A stretch of DNA of 64,000 nucleotides from Maricaulis sp034670125 (GCF_034670125.1 NZ_JAXMOC010000002.1:248001-312000), one strand, 5' to 3'. Counted from the first letter of the stretch, positions 1-9,390 are shown. Notes: a model not told the origin generated them from the letters alone. Made by a program: numbers and translations.

Positions 1-2
1 CA

Positions 3-3000
3 CTGACACGCCTGTCTTTGAACAATCCGGCTGCTGTTTTTGTCGGCATTGCACTGATCGTGCTGATGGGCGTGGTCGCCTTTACACGTCTCCCCGTCCA
101 GCTTTTCCCGGATACCGCGCGGCCGCAGGTCAATATCGCCACCTTCTGGCGGTCTGCGTCTCCGCTGGAGATGGAAAGCGAAATCATCGAGCCGCAGGAG
201 CAATTGCTTTCGGGGCTGCCCGGTCTCGAGGAAATGCGTGTGTTTGTGGGTGAGGGCTCGGCCTTCATCAATCTGACCTTCGCGCTCGAAACGGACATGA
301 CCCAGACGGCGATCGACATATCGAACCGCCTGTCACAATTGCCGCCGCTACCGCGCGATGCGGTCGGACCGAATATCGGTGGCTTCGGCGGTGACGCGCA
401 GCAGAGTCTGATCTGGTTCTTCATGCAGGCCCTGCCGGGCAATCCGAACGAGATCCACGACTATTCCGCGTTCGTCGATGACACGGTCATTCCCCGCATT
501 GAAGCGATTCCCGGCGTCGCCAGCGTCCAGATCGGCTGGGGGCAGCGACCGGAAGAATTGCAGGTCACGATCGATCCCTATCGTGCCGCGGCCCTGGGCG
601 TGACCCTGCCGCAGATATCCGGGGCGATCGTCAACAATTCCGACGTGTCCGGCGGCAATGCCGAGATCGGCCGGCGCTCCTACCAGATGCGTTTCGAGGG
701 TGAGTTCGAGCCCGAGGAACTGGACGAGTTGGTGATTGTCTGGCGCGACGGTACACCGGTCCGGCTTGGTGATGTCGCGACCGTTTCCGTCAATTATGGT
801 GAGCGCAACAACTTCACCTATCAGAACGGCAACCCGGCTATGGGCATCGAGGTCCGGCGGCAGCCCGGTGCCAATGTCCTGTCTGCACTGGACGCGGTGA
901 AAGCCGAGGTCGCGGAAATCAACGCCACGCTGCTGGAGGAACGCCAGCTGGTCATGGCACCGTCCTTTGACGCCTCGATCTTCATCATGCGGGCGATCGA
1001 CCTGTTGCGTACCAACCTGGTCCTCGGCGTGGCCCTGGCGATTTTCGGGCTGTGGCTCTTCCTGCGCCGGGCGCGGGCGACATTGATCATTTCGCTCGCC
1101 ATCCCGGTCTCGCTGCTATCAACCTTGATCGTGCTCTTCCTGTTGGGCCGGTCGCTGAACGTGATCTCACTGGCGGGACTGGCCTTTGCCACCGGCATGG
1201 TGATGGATGCGGCGATTATCGTGCTGGAAAACATCATCCGGCGGCGCGAGGCCGGTGAGGACGCCGATACCGCCTCCGACAAGGGCGCCCAGCAGGTCTG
1301 GGGCGCGCTTCTGGCTTCGACGACAACCACGGTTGCCATCTTCCTGCCAATCATCTTCACGCGGAATGCCGAGGGCCAGATTTTCGCCGACCTGGCCGTG
1401 ACCATAGCGGTCGGGGTGGCCATTTCGATGATCGTGGCAGTGACCATTTTGCCCGTCGCAGCGAAATACTGGATTCGCGACCGGGCCACCGTCACACAGC
1501 AACCCATCCTCAACCGTATCGCCGGTTGGGTCATGGCAGTCAGCGACAGCCCGCGTCGCCGGATCGGTGTCGCGGCCCTGCTGATTGCCCTGCCACTGGC
1601 CTTCACCTGGTTCTCGCGCCCGGCGATGGATTACCTGCCGCCCGTCAAGCGGGATGCCGTGGACGCCTTCTTCATGTTCCCGCCCGGCTCCAATCTCGAC
1701 TGGGTCGAGGAAGAAGTCGCGGCGACCATCATCGAGCGTCTCGAACCCTATATGAGTGGTGAGCGCGAGCCGGCCCTGCGCAATTACTATTTCGGCACCT
1801 TCCCGGGCGGTGGCGGCGCAACGGCAGGCATCCGGGTACAGGACCAGTCCCGCGTGGGCGAGCTGGAGCGGATCGTCCGCGAGGAAATCATCACCGGCAT
1901 TCCCGATGTGATCGGCTTTGCCCAGCAGGGCAATCTGTTCGGCGGCTTTGCCCAGGGCGGCAACATCCAGGTCAATATCCAGTCGTCGGACGAAGTCGCG
2001 CGCGCGCGCGCCACCGAAGTCGGCCTGCAGCTGCTGCGCGAGCGCTTTCCCGGCGTGAACATCAATGCCAATCCACCACCGCAATCGACCCAGCCGCGGC
2101 TGACGCTTGTGCCCAACGACCGGCGCATCCAGGAAGCCGGCTGGGCCCGCCGCAATGTGGCCGGCATGATCGCCATGCTGGGCGATGGCCAGTTCATCGG
2201 CGAGTATTTCGACGGCGAGAGCCGGATGAACATCATTCTGCGCTCCGAAGGCTGGGACACGCCGGACCAGCTGGCCGGTCTTCCCATCGCCACCCCCAGC
2301 GGCGCGGTCGTGCCCTTGGGCGACCTCGTCCAGGTTCGCGAAGAAGTGGGTGTCGGGGGCATCCAGCGCCTCAATCGCCGCCGCACGGTGACCATCAATA
2401 TCAACCAGCCCGAAGGCGTGTCGCTGGAGGAAATACTGACGGTCGTCCAGCAGGAAGTGGAACCGGCAATCCGGGCCGAACTGCCACCGGACGGCACCGT
2501 TGTCTATGGCGGCAGCGCGGACAGTCTCGACCGGGCGGTCAATACGATGCTGATGAATATGGGCATGGCGATGGTGATCCTGTTTCTGATCCTGGCCGGC
2601 ATGTTCCGTTCCTTGCGGGATGCGGTTCTGGTTCTGGTCTCGATCCCGCTGGCCGGGGTCGGCGGCGTCGCCATGTTGCAGATCCTCAACCTGTTCGTGA
2701 CCCAGCCGCTGGACCTCTTGACCATGATGGGCTTCGTCATCCTGCTCGGCCTGGTCATCAACAACGCCATCCTGCTGGTCGACCAGACCCGTCAGGGCGA
2801 GCGCGATGGCCTGGGGCGCCGCGAGGCGGTGGAGCAGGCGCTGCGCATGCGCTTGCGGCCGATCTTCATGTCGACGATGACCAGTCTTCTCGGCATGCTT
2901 CCGCTTCTTCTGGTTCCCGGTGTGGGCAGCGCGATCTATCGCGGCCTCGCAGCGGCAATTGTCGGTGGCATGAGCATCAGCCTGGTCTTCACACTCGTTC

Positions 3001-3080
3001 TCATTCCTTGCTTGTTGCGGCTGGGCGAGGGCGCCCGTCAGCGCATTGCGCATACATCCTCAGCCGTTTCGGCCGAATAG
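3..3080 (+). CDS. RND-family efflux transporter permease, 5' end outside window
   Basis: Inner-membrane resistance-nodulation-division pump of the AcrB/HAE1 type, which exports drugs or other hydrophobic compounds using the proton gradient. About 1,025 residues are visible, close to the usual 1,020-1,050. The frame is open to the left edge: codons upstream of the TTG at 18 read LTRLS, typical of the residues just before the first membrane segment of this family, so the true start lies just outside. Visible features are the first membrane helix (about residues 10-30), a large periplasmic domain, the TM4 motif GMVMDAAIIVLENI near residue 400, a second periplasmic half, and a closing set of helices with GLVINNAILLVDQ near residue 915. 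The adaptor gene follows 20 bp downstream, so the two form an efflux operon. No outer-membrane channel gene is visible here. Substrate cannot be told from sequence. Confidence 0.95.
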   Translation: MTRLSLNNPAAVFVGIALIVLMGVVAFTRLPVQLFPDTARPQVNIATFWRSASPLEMESEIIEPQEQLLSGLPGLEEMRVFVGEGSAFINLTFALETDMTQTAIDISNRLSQLPPLPRDAVGPNIGGFGGDAQQSLIWFFMQALPGNPNEIHDYSAFVDDTVIPRIEAIPGVASVQIGWGQRPEELQVTIDPYRAAALGVTLPQISGAIVNNSDVSGGNAEIGRRSYQMRFEGEFEPEELDELVIVWRDGTPVRLGDVATVSVNYGERNNFTYQNGNPAMGIEVRRQPGANVLSALDAVKAEVAEINATLLEERQLVMAPSFDASIFIMRAIDLLRTNLVLGVALAIFGLWLFLRRARATLIISLAIPVSLLSTLIVLFLLGRSLNVISLAGLAFATGMVMDAAIIVLENIIRRREAGEDADTASDKGAQQVWGALLASTTTTVAIFLPIIFTRNAEGQIFADLAVTIAVGVAISMIVAVTILPVAAKYWIRDRATVTQQPILNRIAGWVMAVSDSPRRRIGVAALLIALPLAFTWFSRPAMDYLPPVKRDAVDAFFMFPPGSNLDWVEEEVAATIIERLEPYMSGEREPALRNYYFGTFPGGGGATAGIRVQDQSRVGELERIVREEIITGIPDVIGFAQQGNLFGGFAQGGNIQVNIQSSDEVARARATEVGLQLLRERFPGVNINANPPPQSTQPRLTLVPNDRRIQEAGWARRNVAGMIAMLGDGQFIGEYFDGESRMNIILRSEGWDTPDQLAGLPIATPSGAVVPLGDLVQVREEVGVGGIQRLNRRRTVTININQPEGVSLEEILTVVQQEVEPAIRAELPPDGTVVYGGSADSLDRAVNTMLMNMGMAMVILFLILAGMFRSLRDAVLVLVSIPLAGVGGVAMLQILNLFVTQPLDLLTMMGFVILLGLVINNAILLVDQTRQGERDGLGRREAVEQALRMRLRPIFMSTMTSLLGMLPLLLVPGVGSAIYRGLAAAIVGGMSISLVFTLVLIPCLLRLGEGARQRIAHTSSAVSAE

Positions 3081-3100
3081 ACCTGTCTTCGGAGACCCCC

Positions 3101-4165
3101 ATGATGGCTCGATTTTTCAAACTGGCACTTGCCGTTCTCCTTTCAGGTCTGACGGGCGCGGCGCTGGCCGTGCAACCGGGGCCTCCGCCGCCGGCAGTGG
3201 TCAGGACGTCCGAGATCATCTCGCTGGACATGGCCCGGACGCTGACGACACCGGCCAGTGTAATGTCCCGCAATGATGCCCAGATCGCCGCCGAGGCGTC
3301 CGGTCGGATCACCTTCATCGCCGAGCCGGGCGACGAGATCGACGAGGGTGGACTGATCGCCCAGATGGATGACCGGCAGGCCCGCATCCAGCTTGAAGAG
3401 GCACGGGCGCGTCATGCCCGTGCAACCGCCAACGCCAATTACCAGAATGCCGAGGCGACGCGTTATCAACAATTGGCGGAAAACGGCACGGTGCCGGTCA
3501 CCCGCCGACGCGAAGTCGAACTCGCCCGTGACCTCGCCGTCCAGGATGCACGCGAAGCTCGCTCGGCGCTTGATCGCGCTGAGCTGGCCCTGGAACGCAC
3601 GCAGATCCGGGCGCCTTTCGCGGGACGGGTCGCCGTGCGCCTGATCCAGGTGGGTGAATTGTCATCGCCGGGACGCGATATCGCACGTCTGGTCGATATC
3701 GAACACAAGGAAGCCGTCGCTCAGGTGCCGGTCGCGGTGGCGCCATTCCTCAGCGTCGGCATGGACGTGTCACTGTCTCTCGGCGATGAGCAGACCGTGC
3801 GCGCGCCGATCCGTGCCATCATTCCGGTCGGCGATGCCGTCTCCCGCACCTTCGAAGTCCGCATCGATCTGGAAGGCTCGGACTGGATCGTCGGCTCGGC
3901 GGCTCGTGTCGCCCTGCCCACCGAAACCCCGCGGACCCAGCTTGCCGCCCCGTATGATGCTGTCATTCTGCGCGCCAACGGCAATTTCGTTTTTGTCGTC
4001 GACGATGACGACGTGGCCCACCAGGTCGCGGTTGTTCCCGGTGTCCGCAGCGACGGTTTCGTCGCGATTTCCGGCGACATCGAAGCCGGCCAGCGAGTTG
4101 TCGTCTCCGGCGCGGAAACCCTGTCCGACGGACGAACCGTCACCGAGCTGGGCGAAGACGCCTGA
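3101..4165 (+). CDS. RND efflux periplasmic adaptor (HlyD/MFP family)
   Basis: Membrane-fusion protein that bridges the upstream RND permease and an outer-membrane channel across the periplasm; 354 aa. The ATG at 3101 is chosen because GGAG lies 6 nt upstream and the protein then opens with a signal peptide (MMARFFKLALAVLL...ALA). In-frame codons further upstream overlap the permease gene. The mature protein has the family layout: a beta-barrel strand, a lipoyl/barrel half (AEASGRITFIAEPGDEIDEG), an alpha-helical hairpin rich in Ala/Arg/Glu (about residues 95-165), the second lipoyl half (IRAPFAGRVAVRLIQVGEL), and a C-terminal beta-barrel. It converges with sdaA, leaving only 2 bp between stop codons. 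Function is firm from family and context; substrate is unknown. Confidence 0.93.
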   Translation: MMARFFKLALAVLLSGLTGAALAVQPGPPPPAVVRTSEIISLDMARTLTTPASVMSRNDAQIAAEASGRITFIAEPGDEIDEGGLIAQMDDRQARIQLEEARARHARATANANYQNAEATRYQQLAENGTVPVTRRREVELARDLAVQDAREARSALDRAELALERTQIRAPFAGRVAVRLIQVGELSSPGRDIARLVDIEHKEAVAQVPVAVAPFLSVGMDVSLSLGDEQTVRAPIRAIIPVGDAVSRTFEVRIDLEGSDWIVGSAARVALPTETPRTQLAAPYDAVILRANGNFVFVVDDDDVAHQVAVVPGVRSDGFVAISGDIEAGQRVVVSGAETLSDGRTVTELGEDA

Positions 4166-4167
4166 CC

Positions 4168-5553
4168 TCAGCAGGCCACCACATTCACGGCGAGACCGCC
4201 CTGGCTGGTTTCCTTGTACTTTTCCTGCATGTCGACGCCGGTCTGACGCATCGTCTCGATGACCTGATCCAGTGAGACTTTCATGTCCGCCGAGGTCGCC
4301 CGCAGCGCCAACCGGGCGGCGTCGATCGCCTTGATCGCACCAATGGCGTTGCGTTCGATACAGGGAATCTGGACAAGGCCGCCGACCGGATCGCAGGTCA
4401 GGCCCAGATTGTGCTCCATGCCGATCTCGGCGGCGTCCTCGATCTGGGCGTTGTTGGCGCCCATCGCGGCGGCCAGCGCCGCAGCAGCCATGGAACAAGC
4501 GACGCCAACCTCACCCTGACACCCCGCCTCAGCACCGGAGATCGAGGCATTCTTCTTGTAAAGCGACCCGATGGCGGCCGCCGTCAGGAAGAAGCGTTGC
4601 AGGGCTTCCTCGTCATCCTGATCCCGATGGTACTTGTCGAAATACCGGGCCACGGCCGGGATGATGCCAGCAGCGCCATTGGTTGGCGCGGTCACGACAC
4701 GCCCGCCAGCGGCATTCTCCTCGTTAACCGCCATCGCCCACAGATTGATCCAGTCCATCGCGGCGAGCGGGTCTTTCTTGGGGTCGACCGGCTCGGCGAT
4801 CAGGTCGCGATTCATCTTGGGCGCGCGGCGCTTCACATTGAGGCCGCCAGGCAGGACGCCATCCTGCTTCAGGCCGCGGTCAATGCAGTCCTCCATGGCC
4901 CGCCAGAGGCCCTCAATACCCGCCCGGATCGTGTCGTCGGGAAGGAAGGTGCGTTCATTGGCCAGCATGATGCGATAGATGGACAGGCCCGTACGTTCGC
5001 CAATCTCAAGCAGTTCGGCGGCCGAGTTGAAGGGATAGGGTTCACCTTCTTTCACATCGGCGGCGGAATTACGGCCTGCCTCGTGTTCATCGATCACGAA
5101 GCCGCCTCCGATCGAGTACCAGATTTCCTCGCGAATGATGTCGCCGCTTTCGTCTAGTGCCCGGAATTTCAATGCGTTGGAGTGGAAGGGCAGGCGGATA
5201 TCCCCCCGGAAGTCCAGGTCACGACGTTCGTCGAAAGAAATTTCGCGGCCATTGGCCAGCTTCAGCGTCTGCGCCTCGCGTATCCGGGCGAGGCGCGCCG
5301 GTATCGTGTCCGGATTGATGCGGGCCGGATCGCTGCCTTCAAGGCCGAGCAAGACCGCGGTGTCGGTTCCGTGGCCCAATCCGGTCAGGGCGAGCGAGCC
5401 GTAAAGTTCGGTCTGCAATCGGGCGATGGGAGGCGCGGCCGGATCCTCGAGCATACGCTCGACAAAGACCTTGGCGGCCTTCATGGGCCCGACCGTATGA
5501 GAGCTGGACGGGCCGACGCCGATCTTGAAGAGGTCGAAAACACCAAAATGCAT
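4168..5553 (-). CDS. sdaA: L-serine ammonia-lyase (iron-sulfur L-serine dehydratase)
   Basis: Converts L-serine to pyruvate and ammonia in the cytoplasm with a [4Fe-4S] cluster. It is the single-chain type, 461 aa: an N-terminal beta domain (opening with DLFKIGVGPSSSHTVGPM) and a C-terminal alpha domain carrying the cluster. Cluster cysteines are at 345 (AGCQG), 387 (LTCDPVGG) and 398 (QIPCIERN). The protein ends in Cys461, matching the tail cysteine that in the Legionella enzyme reaches back into the active site as the fourth ligand. From memory, that enzyme uses Cys343, 385, 396 and 458, so the spacing agrees. A stand-alone RAM-domain gene lies 46 bp upstream on the same strand and may sense amino acids for this enzyme. 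Confidence 0.95.
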   Translation of the reverse strand: MHFGVFDLFKIGVGPSSSHTVGPMKAAKVFVERMLEDPAAPPIARLQTELYGSLALTGLGHGTDTAVLLGLEGSDPARINPDTIPARLARIREAQTLKLANGREISFDERRDLDFRGDIRLPFHSNALKFRALDESGDIIREEIWYSIGGGFVIDEHEAGRNSAADVKEGEPYPFNSAAELLEIGERTGLSIYRIMLANERTFLPDDTIRAGIEGLWRAMEDCIDRGLKQDGVLPGGLNVKRRAPKMNRDLIAEPVDPKKDPLAAMDWINLWAMAVNEENAAGGRVVTAPTNGAAGIIPAVARYFDKYHRDQDDEEALQRFFLTAAAIGSLYKKNASISGAEAGCQGEVGVACSMAAAALAAAMGANNAQIEDAAEIGMEHNLGLTCDPVGGLVQIPCIERNAIGAIKAIDAARLALRATSADMKVSLDQVIETMRQTGVDMQEKYKETSQGGLAVNVVAC

Positions 5554-5599
5554 GGAGCAGGCTCGCTGTCAGGGGAAATTGGATCAGGGTCAGCCCGGC

Positions 5600-5866
5600 T
5601 CAGCCGTCGCCAAGGCCCTGGTCCCGGGTGAAGGCATTGAAGCAGATGATGGTCTGCGTGTCCTTGATCCCGGCAATCGTCTGGACCTTCTGGTTCACGA
5701 AACGGCCGATATCGGTGTCGTCCTGCAGGGTGAAGCGGGCCAGCAGGTCAAAGGCGCCGGAGATCGAATGCACCATCGGCGCCTCGTCGAGATTGTCGAC
5801 CAGCTTGGCAGCCACGTCATAGGTGTGACCCAGCTCGCATTTGATGAAGACGTAGAATTGACGCAT
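5600..5866 (-). CDS. Stand-alone Lrp/AsnC ligand-binding (RAM) domain protein
   Basis: 88-aa protein made up only of the regulation-of-amino-acid-metabolism domain of Lrp/AsnC regulators, with no DNA-binding helix-turn-helix. Visible are the opening strand MRQFYVFIKCELGHTYDV, the helix AKLVDNL, the second strand around HSISGAFDLLARFTLQD, and the effector-binding turn before the helix GRFVNQKVQTIAGI. Such proteins (stand-alone RAM or SraA type) oligomerise and bind amino acids. It precedes sdaA by 46 bp on the same strand and follows kynU after 69 bp, so it may be cotranscribed with either. A role in sensing serine or tryptophan breakdown products is inference from position only. Confidence 0.85.
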   Translation of the reverse strand: MRQFYVFIKCELGHTYDVAAKLVDNLDEAPMVHSISGAFDLLARFTLQDDTDIGRFVNQKVQTIAGIKDTQTIICFNAFTRDQGLGDG

Positions 5867-5878
5867 GGCAAACTCCTT

Positions 5879-5924
5879 GGGACTGCCGGGGATCCGGCGG
5901 GGGGACTGCCGGGTAGCCGGCGGG
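5879..5924. repeat. Two tandem ~23-nt hairpin units between kynU and the RAM gene
   Basis: Two adjacent copies of a unit starting GGGACTGCCGGG and ending CCGGCGG, each able to fold as a short GCCGG/CCGGC hairpin. It sits in the 69-bp gap between two same-strand genes. It may be a transcript-stabilising or attenuating structure; no T-tract follows in the direction of transcription, so a classical terminator is not supported. Confidence 0.5.
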
Positions 5925-5935
5925 CAAAACGGGTG

Positions 5936-7165
5936 TCAGGTTACGGCCGACCGGATGTTGAAACGCGGCTCCTGCCAGACCCCGCTTTGCATGACATCGG
6001 CGAGAATCCCGACGGCTGTCCAGACGTCCTGATGGCTGACATAGAGCGGTGTAAACCCGAAACGCAAAATGTCCGGCGCCCGAAAATCACCGATCACACC
6101 GCGCTCGATCAGGGCCTGCATGATGGCGTAGCCGTGCTCATGGGCAAAGGAGACCTGCGAGCCGCGTTCACTGGCATCGCGGGGGCTTCTCAGCTCGAAC
6201 CCGTCGAGCCGGTCCTCGACCAGATTGATGAAAAGGTCACCCAGAGCTTGCGACTTGGCCCGGATGGCCTGCATGTCAGCCTCCAGCATGATGTCGAGGC
6301 CGCATTCCAGCGCCGCCATGCCGAGAATGGCCGGGGTCCCGCATTGGAAGCGGTCAATGCCCGCCGCCGGCTCGTACCGGTCATCGAAGTCAAACGGGCG
6401 AGCATGTCCGAGCCAGCCGGACAGGACCGGGAACACCTGGTCCTGGTGGCGTTTCGCCACAAACAGGAAGGCTGGGGCTCCGGGACCGCCATTGAGATAC
6501 TTGTAGCCACAGCCAACCGCGAAATCAGCCTTGCAGTCATTCAGCGCCACCGGCATCGCGCCGGCGCTGTGGCTGAGGTCCCAGATCACAGGGATGCCCA
6601 ATGCCTGGGCCCGGGCCGTCACCGCTTTCATGTCGTGCAATCGGCCCGATTTGTAGTGTGTGTGGGTGAGAAGCAGCGCCGCCACGTCGTCGGTCAGCGC
6701 CGCATCGATCTCGTCCCGCTCGACAAGGACTTGCCGGATGCGCCCACCGGAGAGCGCCGCCAAGCCTTCCATCATATAGGCATCGGTCGGAAAATTTCCG
6801 GTTTCCGAAAGGATAACGGATCGCTCAGGCGCCAGTTGCAGAGCAGCGCACAGGGCCTTGAAAATATTGACTGATGTTGATTCCCCAGCAATCACTTCGT
6901 CCGGGGCTGCACCGATTAGTCGGGCGACTTTGTCGCCCAGTCGGCGCGGGGCGCTGATCCAGTCATGGGTGTTCCAGGCGCGGATGAGATCTTCACCCCA
7001 TTCACGTTGGACGACAGCCTCGACACGGCCGGACGTGGCCTTGGGCAGGGCGCCGAGCGAGTTTCCGTCGAGATAGATCACCCCGTCGGGGATGGAAAAG
7101 CGCTCGCGAAACCCGGCCAGCGGGTCGGCGGCGTCGAGACGGCGAACGTCCTCGAATGTCGTCAT
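5936..7165 (-). CDS. kynU: Kynureninase
   Basis: PLP-dependent hydrolase that splits L-kynurenine into anthranilate and L-alanine, the last step of the KynABU branch of tryptophan catabolism. 409 aa from the ATG at 7165, which overlaps the kynB stop as ATGA; a longer in-frame upstream extension lies inside kynB and is rejected. Family features are YLDGNSLGALPK near residue 32, WISAPRRLGDKVARLIGA, WDLSHSAGAMPV (Asp pairing with the PLP ring nitrogen) and the PLP lysine in GCGYKYLNGGPGAPAF. Length is normal for bacterial kynureninase. Translational coupling to kynB makes operon membership firm. Confidence 0.96.
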   Translation of the reverse strand: MTTFEDVRRLDAADPLAGFRERFSIPDGVIYLDGNSLGALPKATSGRVEAVVQREWGEDLIRAWNTHDWISAPRRLGDKVARLIGAAPDEVIAGESTSVNIFKALCAALQLAPERSVILSETGNFPTDAYMMEGLAALSGGRIRQVLVERDEIDAALTDDVAALLLTHTHYKSGRLHDMKAVTARAQALGIPVIWDLSHSAGAMPVALNDCKADFAVGCGYKYLNGGPGAPAFLFVAKRHQDQVFPVLSGWLGHARPFDFDDRYEPAAGIDRFQCGTPAILGMAALECGLDIMLEADMQAIRAKSQALGDLFINLVEDRLDGFELRSPRDASERGSQVSFAHEHGYAIMQALIERGVIGDFRAPDILRFGFTPLYVSHQDVWTAVGILADVMQSGVWQEPRFNIRSAVT

Positions 7166-7791
7166 GGGAGTTCTCTCAGTACGGCGCGCAGCGGAGCGGC
7201 ATCGGCGCCGGCGATCTTGAGGGGCAGGGCAATGAGTTCGTAGCCGCCATCGGGAATACGATCGAACACGAGGCCTTCGAGGATTCGCATATCGTGCCGG
7301 CGTACCGCGTGATGGGCATCCATGGTTTTGGAGGTCTGAGGGTCCAGCGACGCCGCGTCGACACCAATCAGCCGGCAACCGGACGCCGCCAGACGGTCGA
7401 TGGTGTCAGCGTGCAGGGCACGAAAGTGCGGATCCCAATTATCTGATGGAAATCTCGAATAGGTGCGGACCAGAACGCGCCTGGCGCCGTCAATCACAGA
7501 CCAGTCCAGATCGGCTGGCCCGACATGACCCCCAGCACCGGAGGCCGTGACCAGAGTGCAGGGGCCGATATAGAGGTCCAAAGGGGTTGCGGCGATGTCG
7601 TCGCCGGCGGGGTCGTAATGGCTGGGCGCGTCCGCATGGGCGCCGCTATGCGTCGACAGGGTCAGGCGCGACACCTTGACCGGACAATCCGGTCCGATGG
7701 TCCAGACGTCCTGGCAATCGAACACGGTATCGCCGGGCCAGACCGGCAAGTCCGGGCGCAGGGTTTGCGATATGTCCCACATTTTTGCCAT
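7162..7791 (-). CDS. kynB: Kynurenine formamidase
   Basis: Cyclase-family metal-dependent hydrolase that converts N-formylkynurenine to kynurenine and formate; 209 aa. The metal-binding motif HSGAHADAPSHYD lies near residue 45-57, and the N-terminal DISQTLRPDLPVWPGD is typical of KynB. It lies 3 bp after kynA and overlaps kynU by 4 bp (ATGA), giving the contiguous order kynA-kynB-kynU. The three together convert L-tryptophan to anthranilate plus alanine and formate. No anthranilate dioxygenase or 3-hydroxyanthranilate pathway gene is visible nearby, so the fate of anthranilate is unknown from this window. Confidence 0.95.
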   Translation of the reverse strand: MAKMWDISQTLRPDLPVWPGDTVFDCQDVWTIGPDCPVKVSRLTLSTHSGAHADAPSHYDPAGDDIAATPLDLYIGPCTLVTASGAGGHVGPADLDWSVIDGARRVLVRTYSRFPSDNWDPHFRALHADTIDRLAASGCRLIGVDAASLDPQTSKTMDAHHAVRRHDMRILEGLVFDRIPDGGYELIALPLKIAGADAAPLRAVLRELP

Positions 7792-7794
7792 GGC

Positions 7795-8643
7795 TCAGAG
7801 CGAGGTCCGCACGGTCCAGATTTCCGGGAAGAAGCGCAGGTCCAGCGCCTTCACCAGATAGGACACGCCGCCGGTTCCACCGGTGCCGCGACGAAAGCCG
7901 ATGATCCGTTCGACGGTTTTCATGTGGTTGAAGCGCCATTGCTGGAACTTGTGCTCGAGATCGACCAGCTTCTCGCCCAGCTCATAGGCTTCCCAATGGG
8001 TTTCGCTGTCGCGGTAGATGGTCCGCCAGACGTCCTCCACCTTCGCGCAAGCCTCGTAGGGCTGGGTCCAGTCGCGCTCAAGCCGGTCGGCGGGGATGTC
8101 ATAGCCCTTGCGCGACAGCCAGCGCAGCGTCTCGTCCCACAAGCTGGGGCTTTGCAGGGCCTCATTGACCATCTTGAACGCGGGCGGATTGCTGGCGTGG
8201 ACGCGAGCGAGGGCGGCATTCTTGTTGCCGAGCCGGTATTCCAGGGTGCGATACTGGAAGGACTGGAATCCGGAGGAAGCGCCCAGCTTGTCACGGAAGG
8301 CCAGATAGTCGGCCGGGGTCATGGTGGCGAGCACTTCCCATGCCTGGGTCAATTGCTCCTGGATTCGACTGACCCGGGCGAATTTTTTCAGGGCCGGTCC
8401 GGCATTGTCGTGCTGCAGGTCGTCGAGTGCCGCTCGCGTCTCGTGCAAGAGCAGCTTCATCCACAATTCGGCGACGTGATGGATGATGACGAACAGCATT
8501 TCATCATGCTCATCGGTCAACGGGGTCTGCGCTGCCAGCAGGACGTCCAGCGACAGGTATCCGCCATAGGACATTTCGTCCTTGAAGTCCCAGTGGATGT
8601 CCTCGCCGGACACGTCCACGCGGGACGAGAATGTGTCGCTCAT
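7795..8643 (-). CDS. kynA: Tryptophan 2,3-dioxygenase
   Basis: Heme enzyme that opens the indole ring of L-tryptophan to give N-formylkynurenine; 282 aa from the ATG at 8643, chosen because GGGGAG lies about 8 nt upstream and MSDTFSSRVDVSGEDIHWDF matches the normal N-terminus. An in-frame start 48 nt further upstream is disfavoured. Family features include YGGYLSLDVLLAAQ, DEMLFVIIHHVAELWMKLLLHE (distal His region), FQSFQYRTLEYRLG, and the C-terminal FNHMKTVERIIGFRRGTGGTGGVSYL with the proximal heme-ligand His. First gene of the kynABU operon; the 162-bp gap to the divergent gene at 8806 should hold its promoter. Confidence 0.96.
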   Translation of the reverse strand: MSDTFSSRVDVSGEDIHWDFKDEMSYGGYLSLDVLLAAQTPLTDEHDEMLFVIIHHVAELWMKLLLHETRAALDDLQHDNAGPALKKFARVSRIQEQLTQAWEVLATMTPADYLAFRDKLGASSGFQSFQYRTLEYRLGNKNAALARVHASNPPAFKMVNEALQSPSLWDETLRWLSRKGYDIPADRLERDWTQPYEACAKVEDVWRTIYRDSETHWEAYELGEKLVDLEHKFQQWRFNHMKTVERIIGFRRGTGGTGGVSYLVKALDLRFFPEIWTVRTSL

Positions 8644-8805
8644 CCTGTTACTCCCCGTTCTCCGGTCGCGAGCCGGACGACTCGCTGGCACCTTCGTCGT
8701 TGCGTTGAGGTGTAGGGGTTAAGCGGGGCGACTGGCAACCGCAGCAGACGCTTGAAGCGTCCCTGTCCCGTGCCTAGTTTTCCGCAGATTGTGAAGGGGA
8801 AACAC

Positions 8806-9390
8806 ATGGAAGCGGCCGTCGAGCAAAGCGTTTGGGATGTGATCAGGCTCTATTTGCAGCAGGGCTATATCCATATCCTGCCCCGCGGCCTTGATCATAT
8901 CCTGTTCGTCCTCGCCCTGTTTTTCGCTTCCACGCGCCTCAAGCCGCTGATCTGGCAGGTCTCCGCCTTTACCCTGGCCCACACGTTGACCCTGGCACTC
9001 GCCGTTCTGGGCTATGTCTCTCTGGACCCGGCCATCGTCGAACCGATCATCGCGCTCTCCATTGCGTTCGTGGCCATCGAGAACCTGATCTTCAAGGACA
9101 TGACCCGCTGGCGGCCGGCGGTGGTGTTTGCCTTCGGCCTGTTCCACGGCCTGGGATTTGCCGGCGTGCTGAGTGATTACGGCCTGCCGCCGGATCAATT
9201 GCTGGTCTCGCTGTTGAGCTTCAATATCGGTGTCGAGGCGGGACAGCTTACGATCGTGGCGGCCTGCTGGCTGGTCCTGCACCGTTTCGCCGAGGCGAGC
9301 TGGTATCCATGGCTGGTCCGCATTGCCTCCGGCGCCATCGCCGCGATGGCGCTGTGGTGGGCTTTCGAGCGCGTCTTCCTTGGCGGGTAG
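8806..9390 (+). CDS. HupE/UreJ-like integral membrane protein
   Basis: 194-aa membrane protein of the HupE/UreJ_2 family. The ATG at 8806 has AAGGGGA 6 nt upstream; an earlier in-frame ATG at 8752 lacks support. About six hydrophobic segments are visible, with GLDHILFVLALFF in the first and family-typical histidines and glycines in TLAHTLTLALAVLG and FGLFHGLGFAGVL. HupE and UreJ are linked to nickel supply for hydrogenase and urease, but no hydrogenase or urease gene lies here, and many such paralogues have no known role. It stands alone between the divergent kyn operon and a convergent peptidase gene, followed by a good terminator. Confidence 0.85.
   Translation: MEAAVEQSVWDVIRLYLQQGYIHILPRGLDHILFVLALFFASTRLKPLIWQVSAFTLAHTLTLALAVLGYVSLDPAIVEPIIALSIAFVAIENLIFKDMTRWRPAVVFAFGLFHGLGFAGVLSDYGLPPDQLLVSLLSFNIGVEAGQLTIVAACWLVLHRFAEASWYPWLVRIASGAIAAMALWWAFERVFLGG

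Noticed and set aside
1167..3053. Long minus-strand ORF (628 codons) inside the RND permease gene
   Set aside because: It is antisense to a strongly conserved permease, rich in His/Arg/Gln as expected for a shadow frame in high-G+C DNA, and has no family features.
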